Source: Cryptomeria japonica
Taxonomy: Eukaryota > Streptophyta > Pinopsida > Cupressales > Cupressaceae
Direction of reading: 5' to 3'
DNA: 64,000 nt
Assembly: GCF_030272615.1 (NCBI RefSeq)
Contig: NC_081411.1
Coordinates: 831,872,160 to 831,936,159, forward strand
In this document: positions 1 through 11,182 of the stretch, piece by piece
How the letters are laid out: the number at the start of each line of letters is the position of its first letter
Numbering within the stretch: the first letter of the stretch is position 1
The notes under the pieces: generated by a model
Told to the model about the DNA's origin: nothing
Database searches by the model: none
The model's input: the letters and a program-made list of their open reading frames with translations, nothing else
Made by a program: the position numbers and the translations under genes

Positions 1-1317
1 GAACCCACTAAGAAATATACTCTTCTAGAGTATGCTCGGTTAAAAGCAAATCCCATTAAAGATTACAAACACATTGCTAGATGTGACCCGGTTAAGGGAT
101 TTCCCTCAGATCTGTTAGGATCTTCACCTTGTTAGAAGTGACCTTGTTAAAGGATTTCAAACACTCAATCAGAATGTCACCTTGCTAGAGGGTTTTACAA
201 ATAAGACTATTAAGTTCACTCAGTTAAGAGATTTTCTGTCACTTTCACAAAATAACAGTAATAAAAATCTATCTGCAACTTCACATCTAAAATGCTAATG
301 CAGATTCCTATTTGTTCAATACAATGTAGACATAGAACTAATCTTGTCTATCTGTTGGGCTTCTATACTCTGTTATTCAAATAGGTCTTCAAGCTTCTGT
401 GCTCGGTAATCACTATGTAGCATCCCTGTGCATACACTTGTCCGCATACCTTGTTTATCAACAGTTTCCTTTTTATAAACAATTAGGTAACTGCTTAATC
501 TCCTTGATCACATTTCCCATGATCAATCATAGCCATCAAATCTTCAATCTTGTCCAGGTTCAATGTATCTTTCGATCTGAAAATGTTTTACGTTGCCTTG
601 GATCTTGCATATTAGTCTTGGAACTTGTGCCAGGGTATTGTGGTTCAATCTGCGCTATAGATCTTCATGCTGACTTTCCATTGCCTTAGATTTATTAACA
701 AACTTCATCCACAACTCACCAATCATTTAATCAGTTCCAGCTCATCAGCTTCCTTCATTAAATAATGCATGCAAACATTTAATGCATTCTGTTATAGATC
801 GGTTACAACTCGGTAGCAACTCGTTTATAACCCGGTGAATACTAAACTTCACTTGGTAGACATTCCGCCTTCATTAACCGATAGCGATAACCTTAGGGTT
901 TACCATAGGTTCCTTAGGGTTTACCAACTAGGTTCTTTCCTTGGTAACATAGTATAGTATTAACCTTCACAATTTACAACATATGTATGATGTTAAAACA
1001 ATCTAAAACATCATGATCTCATCATTGTCTGACTCAGTAGTATTTGCCCATTTAATACCTTATTCATCCCCTTATTCATCATATTCTTTCATGTGTCTTT
1101 TACCGACATCTTTATACTCTTTAAATCATACTTCTCAAGATATGGCAACATCATACTGAATTAGAAAATCAATTTCTTGACATCAATGACAAAATAATAA
1201 TATCAAGATAGTAAACATCTTTAATCAGTTATATCCATAATCATCAACAACCTTCTCAATATCCTTATGAAATACCAACAATCTTTCATTGTCTGTTATA
1301 ATGCAATATTGCCAACA
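1..1317 (-). mobile_element. Copia-like LTR, 5' end on minus strand, runs off the window
   Basis: Read on the minus strand, this stretch starts at 1317 with TGTTGGCAATATTGC, the same kind of LTR start (TGTTGGCA) seen in the copia-like elements at 39749 and 56624. The gypsy RT homology of the neighbouring element stops exactly here, so an insertion into that RT is the simplest reading. Bases 1318-1322 (TGTTC) would then be one half of the target duplication. No PBS is seen, so the LTR or element extends left of the window. It holds direct repeats (CACCTTGTTAGA-like at about 127 and 179) and two telo-box motifs at 893-901 and 914-922. There is no coding signal. The family is inferred from the LTR start only. 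Confidence 0.55.
893..922 (-). promoter_or_regulatory. Paired telo-box motifs in LTR
   Basis: Minus-strand AAACCCTAA occurs at 893-901 and again at 914-922, inside a short direct repeat. Telo-boxes are known plant promoter and Polycomb-recruiting elements. Any function here is inferred. Confidence 0.3.
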
Positions 1318-1731
1318 TGTTCCCCATGCATGGGTGAAAGTTGTCTTCTCTTGATCTTCAGGTGTGATTCTTATTTGATTATATCCTGAGAAGCCATCCA
1401 TTAATGAAAACATCTCATGTCATGCCAATAAGTCCACTATGATATCGATGTTTGGTAGTGGGAAATCATCAATTGGACATGCTTTATTCAAATCTCTGAA
1501 ATCTGTACAAACCCTTGTGCTTTTATCTGGTTTTGATACTAGTACAATACTTGAAACCCATTCTGGATAAGCGACTGGTCTTATGAAACCCACTTCTAAT
1601 AATTTCTTGAACTCAATTTTTACAAGGAGAGCAATATGTGGGTGCATCTTTCTTATCTTTTGTTTAACAAGTTTTGCTTTTAAATCCACATTAAGATGAT
1701 GCATGATAAGATCTAGGTTAAGTCCTGACAT
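1318..1731 (-). pseudogene. Gypsy reverse transcriptase, N-terminal part (element A)
   Basis: This is the first part of a Ty3/gypsy RT, which copies element RNA to DNA. Visible motifs are RVCTDFRDLNKACP and FPLPNID, then MFSLMDGFSGYNQIRI after a stop near 1420. Homology ends at 1317, where a copia-like LTR begins. The YVDD active-site block is therefore missing. A short apparent reading frame running on to 1225 crosses into the LTR and is a chimera. The copy in element B (10494-11168) keeps the missing half. Confidence 0.8.
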
Positions 1732-1764
1732 ATCTACATAAGACCAAGCAAAATTTGTTTGTCT

Positions 1765-3000
1765 CTACTTAAAGAATTCCATGTATTCTTTCCTCTCTCT
1801 TTCTAATAATGAGGCAGCAAAATGAAGTATTTTAGGATCCTTTGATGTATCAATGTTTACTGCTTCTATTGGTTCTATCAGGATATCAGATCTCTCTTGA
1901 AAATATGCAGGAAAAATGTCAAACTTTCCATCTTCTGGCACCTCAAGGAGGTTTTCACCATCAGATACGCCCTTTATTTTCTCTTTTGATTGATCTAATA
2001 TTGTCATGAAATGGTTTTCAACAATAGGTCTCTTTCCTTGTTTTATTTCACTTTTGCGACTGAAAAATTTGGCATTTTCCTGACTATGAGAAACATCACT
2101 TGATTTTGTAGTGGAAGATATCTTAGGTGGGATGGGTTCAATAGCATTAAGGTACACAGATAAGTCATGATCATAGGAAAAGACATTTAGTTTGGGGTTA
2201 TCTAAATTATCCCAATCAATTAGTTCAGGATGAAGAAGGGGCAAATCATAATCACTGTCATCATTAGGTGTTTCAATGTTCATGACATAATGATCATAAT
2301 TTAGCATAGAATAGGTATTGTCATAGATTGAATATTTTTGAGAATTGTCTTTCTCAAGATTTTCCGAATTAGTCTTAACAAGATTATTATTAGCATTTTG
2401 TAGCTCACACTCAAGTAGTTCTTCAATTGACGTTTGTCCCTTACATGAATGGATTATATCAACACACACATCTTTGGTATTGCAAATTTCTTCTTGATTG
2501 ACTTCATTTGCAGTTTGGAGTTGATAGACTTGTGTACATGATAAAGAGGATTATTTTAATAGATTTTGTCTCCTTTCAAACTCAGCTTCTTCTAGACTAA
2601 TATTTAATCCAACCTGACTATCTCTTATTTCTTCTATGGTTCTTGCATATATAATCCTTGTTTGCACTTCTTGTGGCATTGTGTCGTTGTTTTTGTCATT
2701 CTCTTTTCTTTTTGCATAAGCCTCTTTTCTCTGAATTCTGAGTTTTTCTTGTCTTCTTTTTAATTTTATCTTTTGTTCTGTAATAGACAAGTCTTCTTTT
2801 GTAATAGCTGCTTGATCTTCATTGTGTTCTTTACTTGATGTAGTAGATAAGGCATCTGGTCCCCATTCATACTCATTGGAATCTGTTTCTGAATCCTGAT
2901 CTGAGATTACTCCACCATACCATACTGGAATGTCATATGGTGCAAAAAGTTCTCTGATTTCTGTCATCTCTATTTTTACTGCTTCTGATATCTTGTTCAA
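1765..3000 (-). pseudogene. Linker region between G-patch and RT (element A)
   Basis: Two open segments (2551-3000 and 1765-2469) lie between the G-patch and RT. The first is charged and probably helical, with Arg/Lys/Glu runs. The second is acidic, with NDDSDYDLP and a DNLDNPKLNVF stretch. I assign no enzyme to either. The equivalent region in element B (11183-12480) is clearly related, so this is a true part of the polyprotein in this family. Compared with B, copy A has lost 2 bp near 2999, which changes the frame. This part of gypsy polyproteins is usually poorly conserved. Confidence 0.6.
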
Positions 3001-3031
3001 ATTTTTCTTTTGTTTGTATTTCTAGGACTTA

Positions 3032-4420
3032 CTAACAAGATTTTTCTTCCTCTTTGATGGTAGTCTCCTCTTCTTTCTTTTCATGTTCTTCTTGCTTCTT
3101 TTGTTTACTGGTTACTATTTCGGCCACTTGATGTAGCTTTTCTTGCCAATTGTCTCCTTTAGAGACTGATTTCTTTCTCCATTTTTGTTGTTGACTATTG
3201 TGTTGCTTTTGATAAGACTTTAGGTATCCCAAACCAAATTTATCTTTTGTGGATTGTGAGTGCGGACAAATAGGTTCTGAAATACATTGATGTTGCTTGC
3301 CAATTGGTCTTTTTCCTTCATATCCCATCTTTTGCATGATTTCATATCTTTTGCCATATTGTTTTATGGGAATATTGACTTCTGTTGCTGTTGCTATAGT
3401 TTTATCTTCATATTTGTATAACTAGCCAAGAATGTCTTTGTCTTCATTTTCTTCTTCAAGGGTTCCAGCACTAACAAAGGTTCCTTTAAACATATATTTT
3501 GATTTGCTTGATGTTTGTGATTAAATATCTGTAGGTTTTCCATATGACTTAGGGGAAAGTGGAAATTTATTCAAAGAATACTTTCCCATTCCTTCATCAT
3601 TTAACTTGAGCTTTTCTTCAAAATTTTCCCATAACTTTGCTTGAACCTATTTAGTAGGATATACTAATTCTCTTTTATGTGGAACTCTTGTATCATGTGT
3701 TGGCTTCAAATTATTGCAATATTGACTAGAATCTGCAATTATAGTGACCTCTTGCCCTTCGTGAGGAAATTTCACACATTGATGATATGTGGAAGGAACT
3801 ACTTGTATCTTGTGAATCCAGGGTCTTCCCAGAAGAATGTTGTAAGAGAGATTCAAGTCTAAAACTTGACACAATGTATCCTTTTCCATGGGTCCTATCT
3901 TTATTGGTAGCACAACAGTTCCTTTAGAAGAACGTTCTACTTCATCATAAGCCTTGATGGTTATTTTCTTTTTCGGGTCCACTGCATTCTCTGAATATCC
4001 CAAAGCTTTTATCAAACTTAATGCACAAATATTTAAGCCTGCTCCTCCATCTATGAGTACACGTTTGACACGAGTTTTATTAATGGATACTTTAACATAT
4101 AAAGGAGCATTGTGAGGATGTTGAAAGGATGCATCATCATTTTCAGAAAATAATAAACAATGAGGAGCTATAAGATGTCCTACCATGTTTTGGAATTGAT
4201 CTATATCCAAATCTTTTGAAACCGTTGTTTCCACTAAAGCTTTCTCCAAAATTTCCTTATGCATAGGTGAAATCCTGAGAAGTTCCAGAATTGATATTTG
4301 AGCTGGTATTCATTGTAATTGCTCTACTAAATTGTATTGTTGTGATGTGGATGTTGAGTCTTTTGCTATACCTAGAAAGGTAACCTTTGCTTTGCTTCTT
4401 GTGATAACGTTGATTGGTTC
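3032..4420 (-). pseudogene. Aspartic protease and G-patch (element A)
   Basis: This is the retropepsin-like protease that would cut the polyprotein. VLIDGGAGLNICALSLIKAL holds the active-site Asp with DGG in place of the usual DSG/DTG. NILLGRPWIH and KFPHEGQEV follow. Downstream, MQKMGYEGKRPIGKQHQ is a G-patch-like glycine motif, ending in a Lys/Glu-rich tail. G-patches after retropepsins are known in some retroelements. Stops and frame breaks at about 3340-3646 separate protease from G-patch, and the segment from about 4265 up to gag is also broken. Copy B has the same layout. Confidence 0.75.
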
Positions 4421-4522
4421 TGAAGATTGATTTTCTTTAACAATGATCACATTTACTACATCATCGTATGTATAAGTGTAATTTACTTTGGTTTTTCCTT
4501 TGTCATTTTCTAATTGGGATGA

Positions 4523-6049
4523 TTAACCTTTATCATAGTTTGGAAGTGGAGTTTTAAAAGCCAAGTGTGATTCGTTCGTCTTATGGCTATCCACCGTGAT
4601 GGTTCCATTATCAATTAGATCTTGGATAATGTGTTTCAATCTTTGACAATTATTTGTTAGGTGTCCTTTATTCTGATGATAATTACAAAAATGATTGTCA
4701 TTCCACCAATTTGGCTTAACTGGTGGTTCATAAATTCTTGCTTTTGGTAAAACAATCAATTTGTTAGCAAGCAAAGTTTTTAGAGCTGATTCTAAAGATT
4801 CTCCAATATTTGTAAATTTTCTCTGAGGATTAGAGAAAAAGGACTTGGCTTTATTGTTTTCTAGATTGTTGTTGCTTGGGATTTGACTTGATAGACTGAA
4901 AATTGGTTGTTGTTGTATCGCAGTATTGTTAGCATCATTTCCTTCATTGTTGACATTCTCATTCTTTGACCAAAACTTGGGTTTGTCATTGTTGTTGTTG
5001 TTGTTGTTTCTGTTGTATGAATTATTGTAAAGTTTTAGTTCTCCTTTCTTTACCATCGCGTTCTCTATTTCTAGACCATTTTCAATCATTTTGGCAAAAG
5101 AGGGAGGACATTTCATCCTTAGTTGATAACTCATTTCACTTATAAGATTATCAATGAATATCTCCATTTTTTCTTGATCAGGTATATCCCAGGGATACCT
5201 ATTAAACATGTGTTTCCATCGTTGTAAAAAGATCATAAAGGATTCACCATTCTTTTGTTTAACATTGCAAAGATCTAGCATTGTTATTTCATTCCTTATA
5301 TTGTAGGAATATTGTGAAATAAATCTATTTACAAGTTCTTCAAAGGATTTGATTCCAGATGGTAATCTTGAAAACCACTCCATTGATTGTCCATTTAAAC
5401 TCCTAGGAAAAAGACACATAAGGTAAGTTTCCTCGTGAGAAAATTCCATGCTCATAGTGCAAAACTCCCTAATGTGATCTTGAGGATCAGATCTTCCATC
5501 GTATTTGTCATATTTGGGAATCTCGCAATGTTGCGGAAATGGTATCATATTTAGCTTTTTATCAAAGGGATATGGGCATATGTCTTCTAATGAATACTTC
5601 TTGGAACTTGTCCCATTTTGCATGTGTTGTATCTATTGTTGTAGAGTTTGTATTTGTTGAGTAAGGTTTGATAATGGATCATTACGTTCTTTTCTTTTGT
5701 CATCCCTTTCTTTCCTTGTTTCTCTGTTACTTTCTGTGTTCACATCTTCATTATTTTGCTCAACCGTGTTTTAGGTGTTACTTGTTTCCACACCTTGTTT
5801 TAAGCTTTCTATATTAAAGTCTTGTGGTAGTTTAGCTCCAGATTTTGCCAACATCAAGAGATATTTCTCTTTTTGTTTTGCCAACAATTTTTCCATTAGC
5901 CTATCAAATTTGAAATCTTGTTCAAGGTCTCTAATGGTGCTATTGACGGCTTCTTTGTCACTAGTGGTAAATCCAAAAGTGGTATCTTCTTCCTCCATTT
6001 GTTGTTGTTTTCTAAGTTGTTCGTGTTGGGCTCTAGTCCAAACTGGCAT
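4523..6049 (-). pseudogene. Gypsy gag (element A)
   Basis: Gag is the capsid and nucleocapsid precursor. It starts MPVWTRAQHEQLRKQ at 6049, the same start as copy B. The capsid-type retrotransposon gag block shows YDGRSDPQDHIREF, SMEWFSRLPSGIKSFEELV and FISQYSYNIRNEI. An Asn-rich linker near 5000 follows, then a knuckle-like CNYHQNKGHLTNNC (C-X2-H-X4-H-X4-C) near 4690. In-frame stops lie at 5771 (TAA) and at 5633-5635 (TAG). The TAG is shared with copy B at the matching codon, while the TAA is private to A. The 4523-5623 part alone is a 366-codon open frame. Confidence 0.85.
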
Positions 6050-7649
6050 GTGTTTATTTCAAAGTTGTCGAAAGTTCCCAAGGACAAGGTCAATAGGTGA
6101 TTATTGGTTTAGGAAGATATGCTCTATTGATCTTACCACTATTGTTTGTTCATTGGGATAAAGTGTCTCTTTGTTGAAAAGCACATCTTTGTAGAGTTTC
6201 TCCGTCAAATTATGTACCGCAGCCACGTAAGTAGTGACAAAAACGGTGTAAAAATGTCCTATGTTTCAGTAAGATCTTGTGATTGATATACAAGAATCTT
6301 ATTCTCTTCTGAGTATCTTTGTAACTGGGTTTTCTTTTCTTAAGGTGATATAACTTAAGTTCAAAATAGAAAAGATATATCCAAGATTAGGAACTTAGTA
6401 TAGATTGATCAAGCTTCGTGATAGAGGATTTGATTATCCTGGTGAGAGACTTGACAAGGATGTTGATTTTTGCACTTAAGATCATGAATCAATAGCTTGT
6501 TGAATGTTGATGTTTATAGAACCTTTTGGGAATAACCTATAGGATTAGCAACCTAGTTGTTTGAGCTAGTTTGAAAATACGTGATGGTTTAGAGACAAAA
6601 CCTACCTCAAGAATTATTTTGATGTTTTGATACTTTGATTTTGAGTTGGTGTTTCAAGTGTTGGAATGCTTCTTGTTTTATCCTTTTGACAACACTTTTT
6701 CATAAATTTGTTGATTTTGATATTTTGTAGATGATAATTTTCTTCAATTTTTGACCATTTGGAACATGTTACAGACATAGAAGACACAATTTTTAATAAA
6801 TGAAAAGCACAAGCAAGTACAAATCCCTATGGTAGGCTGAGACAATAGTTGTTAAATCTCACATGGAGTTACCCCTGAGGCTACGCTATTCAAAGAGGAT
6901 ATTTAGATGCTTGACCCCACTGGCTCCACCCTCGGCACTCACTTCTTTGGGGCAGCCAAGCACCATTTTCCATGAAATCTCCTCATGGCAAACTTTATAT
7001 CTCTACTAGGAACCATATGTGTGTGAGCTGCTTCAGAGGTCCGACCTCCTACGCCAACAACTAGAAGGTTTTTGGCAACTAGTACAAATAGTTTTTAGTA
7101 AAGGCTTCCGGTCATGTGGTCATACATGCGACACTTTCAGCTTTGTAAATACAGAAGGTTCCCAGCCTATAGAGGTTACGCTCTATAGGGTTTATGTGGA
7201 AACATAGTGTTGGTATGAACTTATTAGCACATGTTTGAAATTTCATCACAAACACGATTTATTTATAGTGGATCGGAAGGACTCGGTATTAGCCCGTTTC
7301 CACTTTAGGTTGTTCCCCTCTCACTGGCCCCCTCAAGGTAGCTCGGGAAGGTAGGCCCTCTAAAGGATTAATTGCTTGAAAGTAAAGAAAGTGTAAAAAG
7401 AGTGGGTTTGGCTTTTTGATCACCCAATTAAGGGGAGAGCATATACCTACCACTTTCGAGACACAGAATACAAGCATTCTTTTTAACCTTTTCAAAGCAA
7501 TTTGTTGGCTAAGTCCTATTTGGAGATGTTGCTCCAACAAGCATGGTGTTTATTTTAGCCCTTCATAGCAAATGATTTTCTAAACTAGGAATTGGAAATC
7601 CTGTTCAACAAAATGAAAATCATTGCAAAAAGTAACTTGCTTCGTAAGA

Positions 7650-7935
7650 ATGGACAAGTTGATTGTTCTTTTTAACTTGCAAAATATAATATTGATTGTG
7701 CTTTTTACCTTTGTAGGAAAATGAAATATTGTTGTCCTTTTTAGAGCCCAAAATTTAAGGTGTGAATTCTAACTTTGCAAGAAAGTAAATGTTTGATTTG
7801 TTGTTATTTTTACCTTGCAAATGTGATTATTTTTAGAGCCCAAAAACAAGTGAGGTACTTTTTAGAACACCAAATTGAAAAATGAAGTTCTTTTTACCCA
7901 AGAGGAAATATGAGTTCTTTTTAACCAACTTTGAA
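7650..7935. repeat. Degenerate short repeats, TTCTTTTTA core
   Basis: At least six spaced copies of sequences such as TTCTTTTTAACC, GCTTTTTACCTTTG and TACTTTTTAGA, about 25-45 bp apart, separated by Ala/Thy-rich text. The matching part of element B lies at 17335-17650. It may be a low-complexity expansion. Confidence 0.45.
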
Positions 7936-8079
7936 AAAGCTAGAAAAGAAATCACTAAATCCTAACTTAACTCCTCCAAATCTGCAAGAAATTGTTAGAA
8001 ACCTGCAATAAAAAGAAGTTAGTGAAAATCCAAAACCTTAGGTGGGCTTCCACAAGCCTAATTTCAATTGCGCTAAATT

Positions 8080-8330
8080 ATCTATCAAATATGCTAATCC
8101 TTGTTACAAAAGCTCTAACCTGCATTATAAAAACGCTAACCTAAGATGCAAAAGCGCTGATTTTCGGACAAAAGCGCTAACCTACATGACATATGCGCTA
8201 ACCTAGGATGCAAAAGCGCTGATTTACAAACAAAAGCGCTAACCTACATGACATATGCACTAACCTATGATGCAAATGTGCTAACCTATGATGCAAATGC
8301 GCTAACCTATCGAACAAAAGCGCTGTTAAA
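8080..8330. repeat. Tandem GCGCTAACCT repeats beside the PBS
   Basis: Roughly a dozen units of about 20-22 bp built on AAAGCGCTAACCT or GCAAATGCGCTAACCTA. Many contain the palindrome AGCGCT. They end about 50 bp before the PBS of element A. The equivalent array in element B is at 18005-18240. Confidence 0.75.
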
Positions 8331-8380
8331 ATTCATTAATTTTATTTTTGCGAGATTTTTAAAGGTATATGTGAGGTCTA

Positions 8381-8398
8381 GCCCCACGGTGGGCGCCA
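8381..8398 (-). other. Primer-binding site of element A
   Basis: Minus strand TGGCGCCCACCGTGGGGC, directly inside the LTR end. TGGCGCC-type sites are typical of plant gypsy elements and pair with a tRNA 3' end. Element B has the same site with one change (TGGTGCC). Confidence 0.75.
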
Positions 8399-8401
8399 AA
8401 A

Positions 8402-9499
8402 TGTGTGAGCTTGAATTTCATCCTCAGAATGTTACCTGTCATAAGTTAGTTTCACAAAATACAGTGGAAATGCATACAGGAAATCCAAAATCCACCAATG
8501 AAACTACATGAAATACATATTAAAATAAAACATTATTTTACTTTCATGGCTTATGTCTCATTGTGTCCTAACTCCACTATTCCTAGTTGCAGATGGTGTG
8601 CTCTCAGACAATGCTTTGTTGGCTTTCAAGATGGCATATGAACAATTGACTGATAACTTGTAGTTAACTAATAGTATAATATGCAAGGCTACATGATCAT
8701 GCTAAAATGATAATGCTATATGATTATATTGCTAAAATGATATTTTCTATTTACTAATTGCTTCAAAAACTCACGGATGCATATGATTGATTGAAAACTA
8801 TATTTGAAGAATAACCCTCTCAACTAAAGCTCTTGATTTTATAGACCTTGAGAGGATTAGATGATGTGGCTCAGATCAACGGTCTTGATCAGATCTGCAA
8901 TTTTGAATGGCTATGAGCAAAGGTGAAGGTTGAGAGAAAGGGGGAAGGAGAAGACAAGTGTCACTCATCTCACCTTGACTGGGTTGTTGACTGAGAGAAT
9001 CTAGGGATGGTTGGAGGAAATTTAGGCATGGTAGGACAAGTGGAATCAAGTCCTTCCCAAGATGTAGGGGTGTTGGAGAGAATATAGGAAATGGTTATGA
9101 AATGTGTGTATGTATACAATTTCATTAATTTTGGAGGTTGAGGATAAATCATGAATTAATATTTAAGGAATGTTAATTTCCTTAGCCACATGTTTGATGA
9201 GTTGGCAAAGGGAAGATGAAGTGGAGATGGAGGGTGAGTTGGATAAGAGATTAAATAATTTAGGAATTATTTAATATTTGAGACTATAGGATAGGAGAAT
9301 AACTATTAAATATTATATATTTAATTAATTAGAAGAATAGGATAGATGAATTAATTAATAAAATATTAATTAATAGAAAGATATGAAAATGAATTAAATT
9401 AATTAATCTTTTCAAATTAACTATTTAATAGACGAATAATTATTAAATAAATATAAAATATTTATTTAATTGCTCATAGCCAATTTTTAGGTGTATACA
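8402..9499 (-). repeat. 5' LTR of element A
   Basis: About 1.1 kb. On the minus strand it starts TGTATACACC at 9499 and ends ...CACA near 8402, uncertain by 2 bp. It aligns along its length with the LTR of element B (18309-19463). A TATA motif (minus TCTATAAAATC) lies near 8835-8845, within a stretch shared by both LTRs. The outer part is rich in TTAATTAAT-type sequence. Confidence 0.75.
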
Positions 9500-9948
9500 G
9501 TAGCTATTGCATTTGCTTCTTTATTCTCATTTTTTGGAATCTGGGTGAATGTTTTTTCTTTAAAGTGTTCTTTAAATTTCTCTACTAATTGTTTTTTTGG
9601 CATAAGCTTATCATCCTTTGTTTGATATTCATCATTTATTTGGTTGATGATAATTTGTGAATCTCCATAGACATGTAGTTCTTTGACATTCCATTCAATG
9701 GCCATTTCAAGCCCTATAGCCATTGCTTCATACTCTACAATATTATTGGTGCATGAAAATTGTAGTCTATACGATTTTGGAATTGTGTGTCCTTGAGGTG
9801 TGATGAAAAAGATTCCTGCGCCTGATCCATATTGTGTATAAGAACCATCAAAGTACAATTCCCAAAAGTTTGTACTTACTGTCAAGATATCTGCATCAGG
9901 AAATTCGATGTGCAAAGGCATGTCATTTTGTAAAGATGCATCGGCCAA
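9500..9948 (-). pseudogene. Second RNase H domain (element B), cut at LTR
   Basis: An RVT_3-type RNase H, which would degrade RNA in the RNA/DNA hybrid. Motifs in order are LYFDGSYTQYGSGAG (Asp), NNIVEYEAMAIGLEMA (Glu), HVYGDSQIIINQI (Asp) and KNENKEANAIAT, where the usual final Asp of the ADA motif is Asn. The domain ends at 9499, exactly where the LTR of element A starts. The few residues beyond that in the open frame are LTR sequence. Confidence 0.8.
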
Positions 9949-10493
9949 TTGATCAGCGATAACTTGTCACTTGATAGCTTTCCAGTCAACATATTCTATG
10001 TCAAATTCACTCAGTATCACAACCCATTTGGCTAGTCTCCCTGTCAACGTTGACTTGCTAAACAAATATTTGAGAGGATATATCTTTGCTATTAGTTTTA
10101 CAGAATGAATCAACATATAATGTCTCAACTTCTGAGTTGCAAATTCAACTGCTAGACATATCTTTTCGATTGAGGAATAATTTAATTCATAGCCAACAAG
10201 TGTTCTACTGATATAGTAAATTGCTCTTTCTTTCCTTCATCATCATGTTGGGCTAGGAGAGCGCCTAATGATACACTTGTTGCTGAGACATGGAGTAACA
10301 ATGGTTTCCCTTTGGCTGGTGATATCAGTACTGGAGGATGCATAAGATATTCTTTTATTTGCAAAAAAGCTTCTTGACATTTTAGATCCCATTTGAATGG
10401 AACATTTTTATGTAGAAGATGGGTAAATGGAAGGCATCTATCGGCCAATTGAGAAACAAATCTCCTGATTGATTGCAACCTTCCTTGTAAAGA
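9949..10493 (-). pseudogene. Gypsy RNase H and RT connection (element B)
   Basis: The segment 10182-10478 reads FTHLLHKNVPFKWDLKCQEAF, KEYLMHPPVLISPAKGKPL and SLGALLAQHD, the standard beginning of the gypsy RNase H after RT. The stretch 9949-10181 continues this domain, but the frame is broken. It sits directly after RT and before the second RNase H, the order found in Tat elements. Confidence 0.75.
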
Positions 10494-11168
10494 TCACAAT
10501 TGACTTATGTTCTTAGCTGACTCCATCTCCATGATAGCTTTGACTTTTTTAGGATCTACTTCAATGCCACGATCTAATATAATGTACCCAAGGAGCTTTC
10601 CAGAGGTCACCCAAAATGCACATTTCTTTGGATTTAATCTCAATTGATATCTTTCCAGCTTGTCAAAAATCTTGCTTAAAATGTTCAAATGTTCTTGTCT
10701 TGTATGAGATTTGGCAAGTATGTCATCGACATAGTCTTCCATAAATGTATGCATCATATCATGGAAAATCATCATCATATCCCTTTGATAAGTCGCTCCT
10801 ACATTCTTAAGCCCAAATGGCATAACATTCTAGCAATATGTTCCCCATGCACAGGTGAAAGTTGTCTTCTCTTGAGCTTCAGGTGCAATTCTTATTTGAT
10901 TATATCCTGAGAAGCCATCCATTAATGAAAACATCTCATGTCCTACCGATAAGTCCACTATGATATCAATGTTTGGTAGTGGGAAATCATCTTTTGGACA
11001 TGCTTTATTTAGATCTCTGAAATCTGTATAAACCCTTATGCTTTTATCTGGTTTTGATACTGGTACAATACTTGAAACCCATTTTGGATAAGCAACTGGT
11101 CTTATAAAACCCACTTCTAATAGTTTCTTTAGCTTGTTTTTTACAAGAAGAGCAATGTGCGGATGCAT
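10494..11168 (-). pseudogene. Gypsy reverse transcriptase (element B)
   Basis: RT with most motifs still readable: KPDKSIRVYTDFRDLNKACP, FPLPNIDIIVDL, MFSLMDGFSGYNQIRI, then MPFGLKNVGATYQ, the active-site block EDYVDDILAKS and LLGYIILDRGIEVDPKKV. A break near 10825-10830 splits it into two open segments that are in the same frame. The catalytic YVDD is intact, so the loss is from a stop and not from active-site decay. Confidence 0.85.
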
Positions 11169-11182
11169 CTTGAACTTAGTTT

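Larger units (their letters stand above)
6050..8380 (-). other. Untranslated leader of element A
   Basis: About 2.3 kb between gag and PBS with no supported gene. It is related to the leader of element B (15588-18287). It holds a degenerate series with the core TTCTTTTTA, best seen at 7650-7930, and a run of GCGCTAACCT-type repeats next to the PBS. Short open frames here are scattered, and I see no sign that they encode proteins. Long leaders are known in Tat/Ogre-type gypsy elements. Confidence 0.6.
1318..9499 (-). mobile_element. Ty3/gypsy element A (Tat-like), decayed, 3' part lost
   Basis: A minus-strand element read from 9499 down. The order is 5' LTR (about 8402-9499), PBS (8381-8398), a leader of about 2.3 kb, gag, aspartic protease, G-patch, linker and RT. 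RT is cut at 1317 by a copia-like LTR. It is the same family as element B (9500-19463), with sequence similarity through leader and coding parts. The Tat-like assignment rests on B carrying both a gypsy RNase H and a second RNase H after RT, on the PBS type and on the long leader. Its right LTR edge abuts B's second RNase H with no PPT between them, which fits A being inserted into B. The coding parts carry stops and indels, so it is dead. Confidence 0.75.

Noticed and set aside
1225-1413. Open frame fusing RT residues to a novel C-terminus
   Set aside because: The fusion crosses the border at 1317 between gypsy RT and an inserted LTR, so it is chimeric noise.
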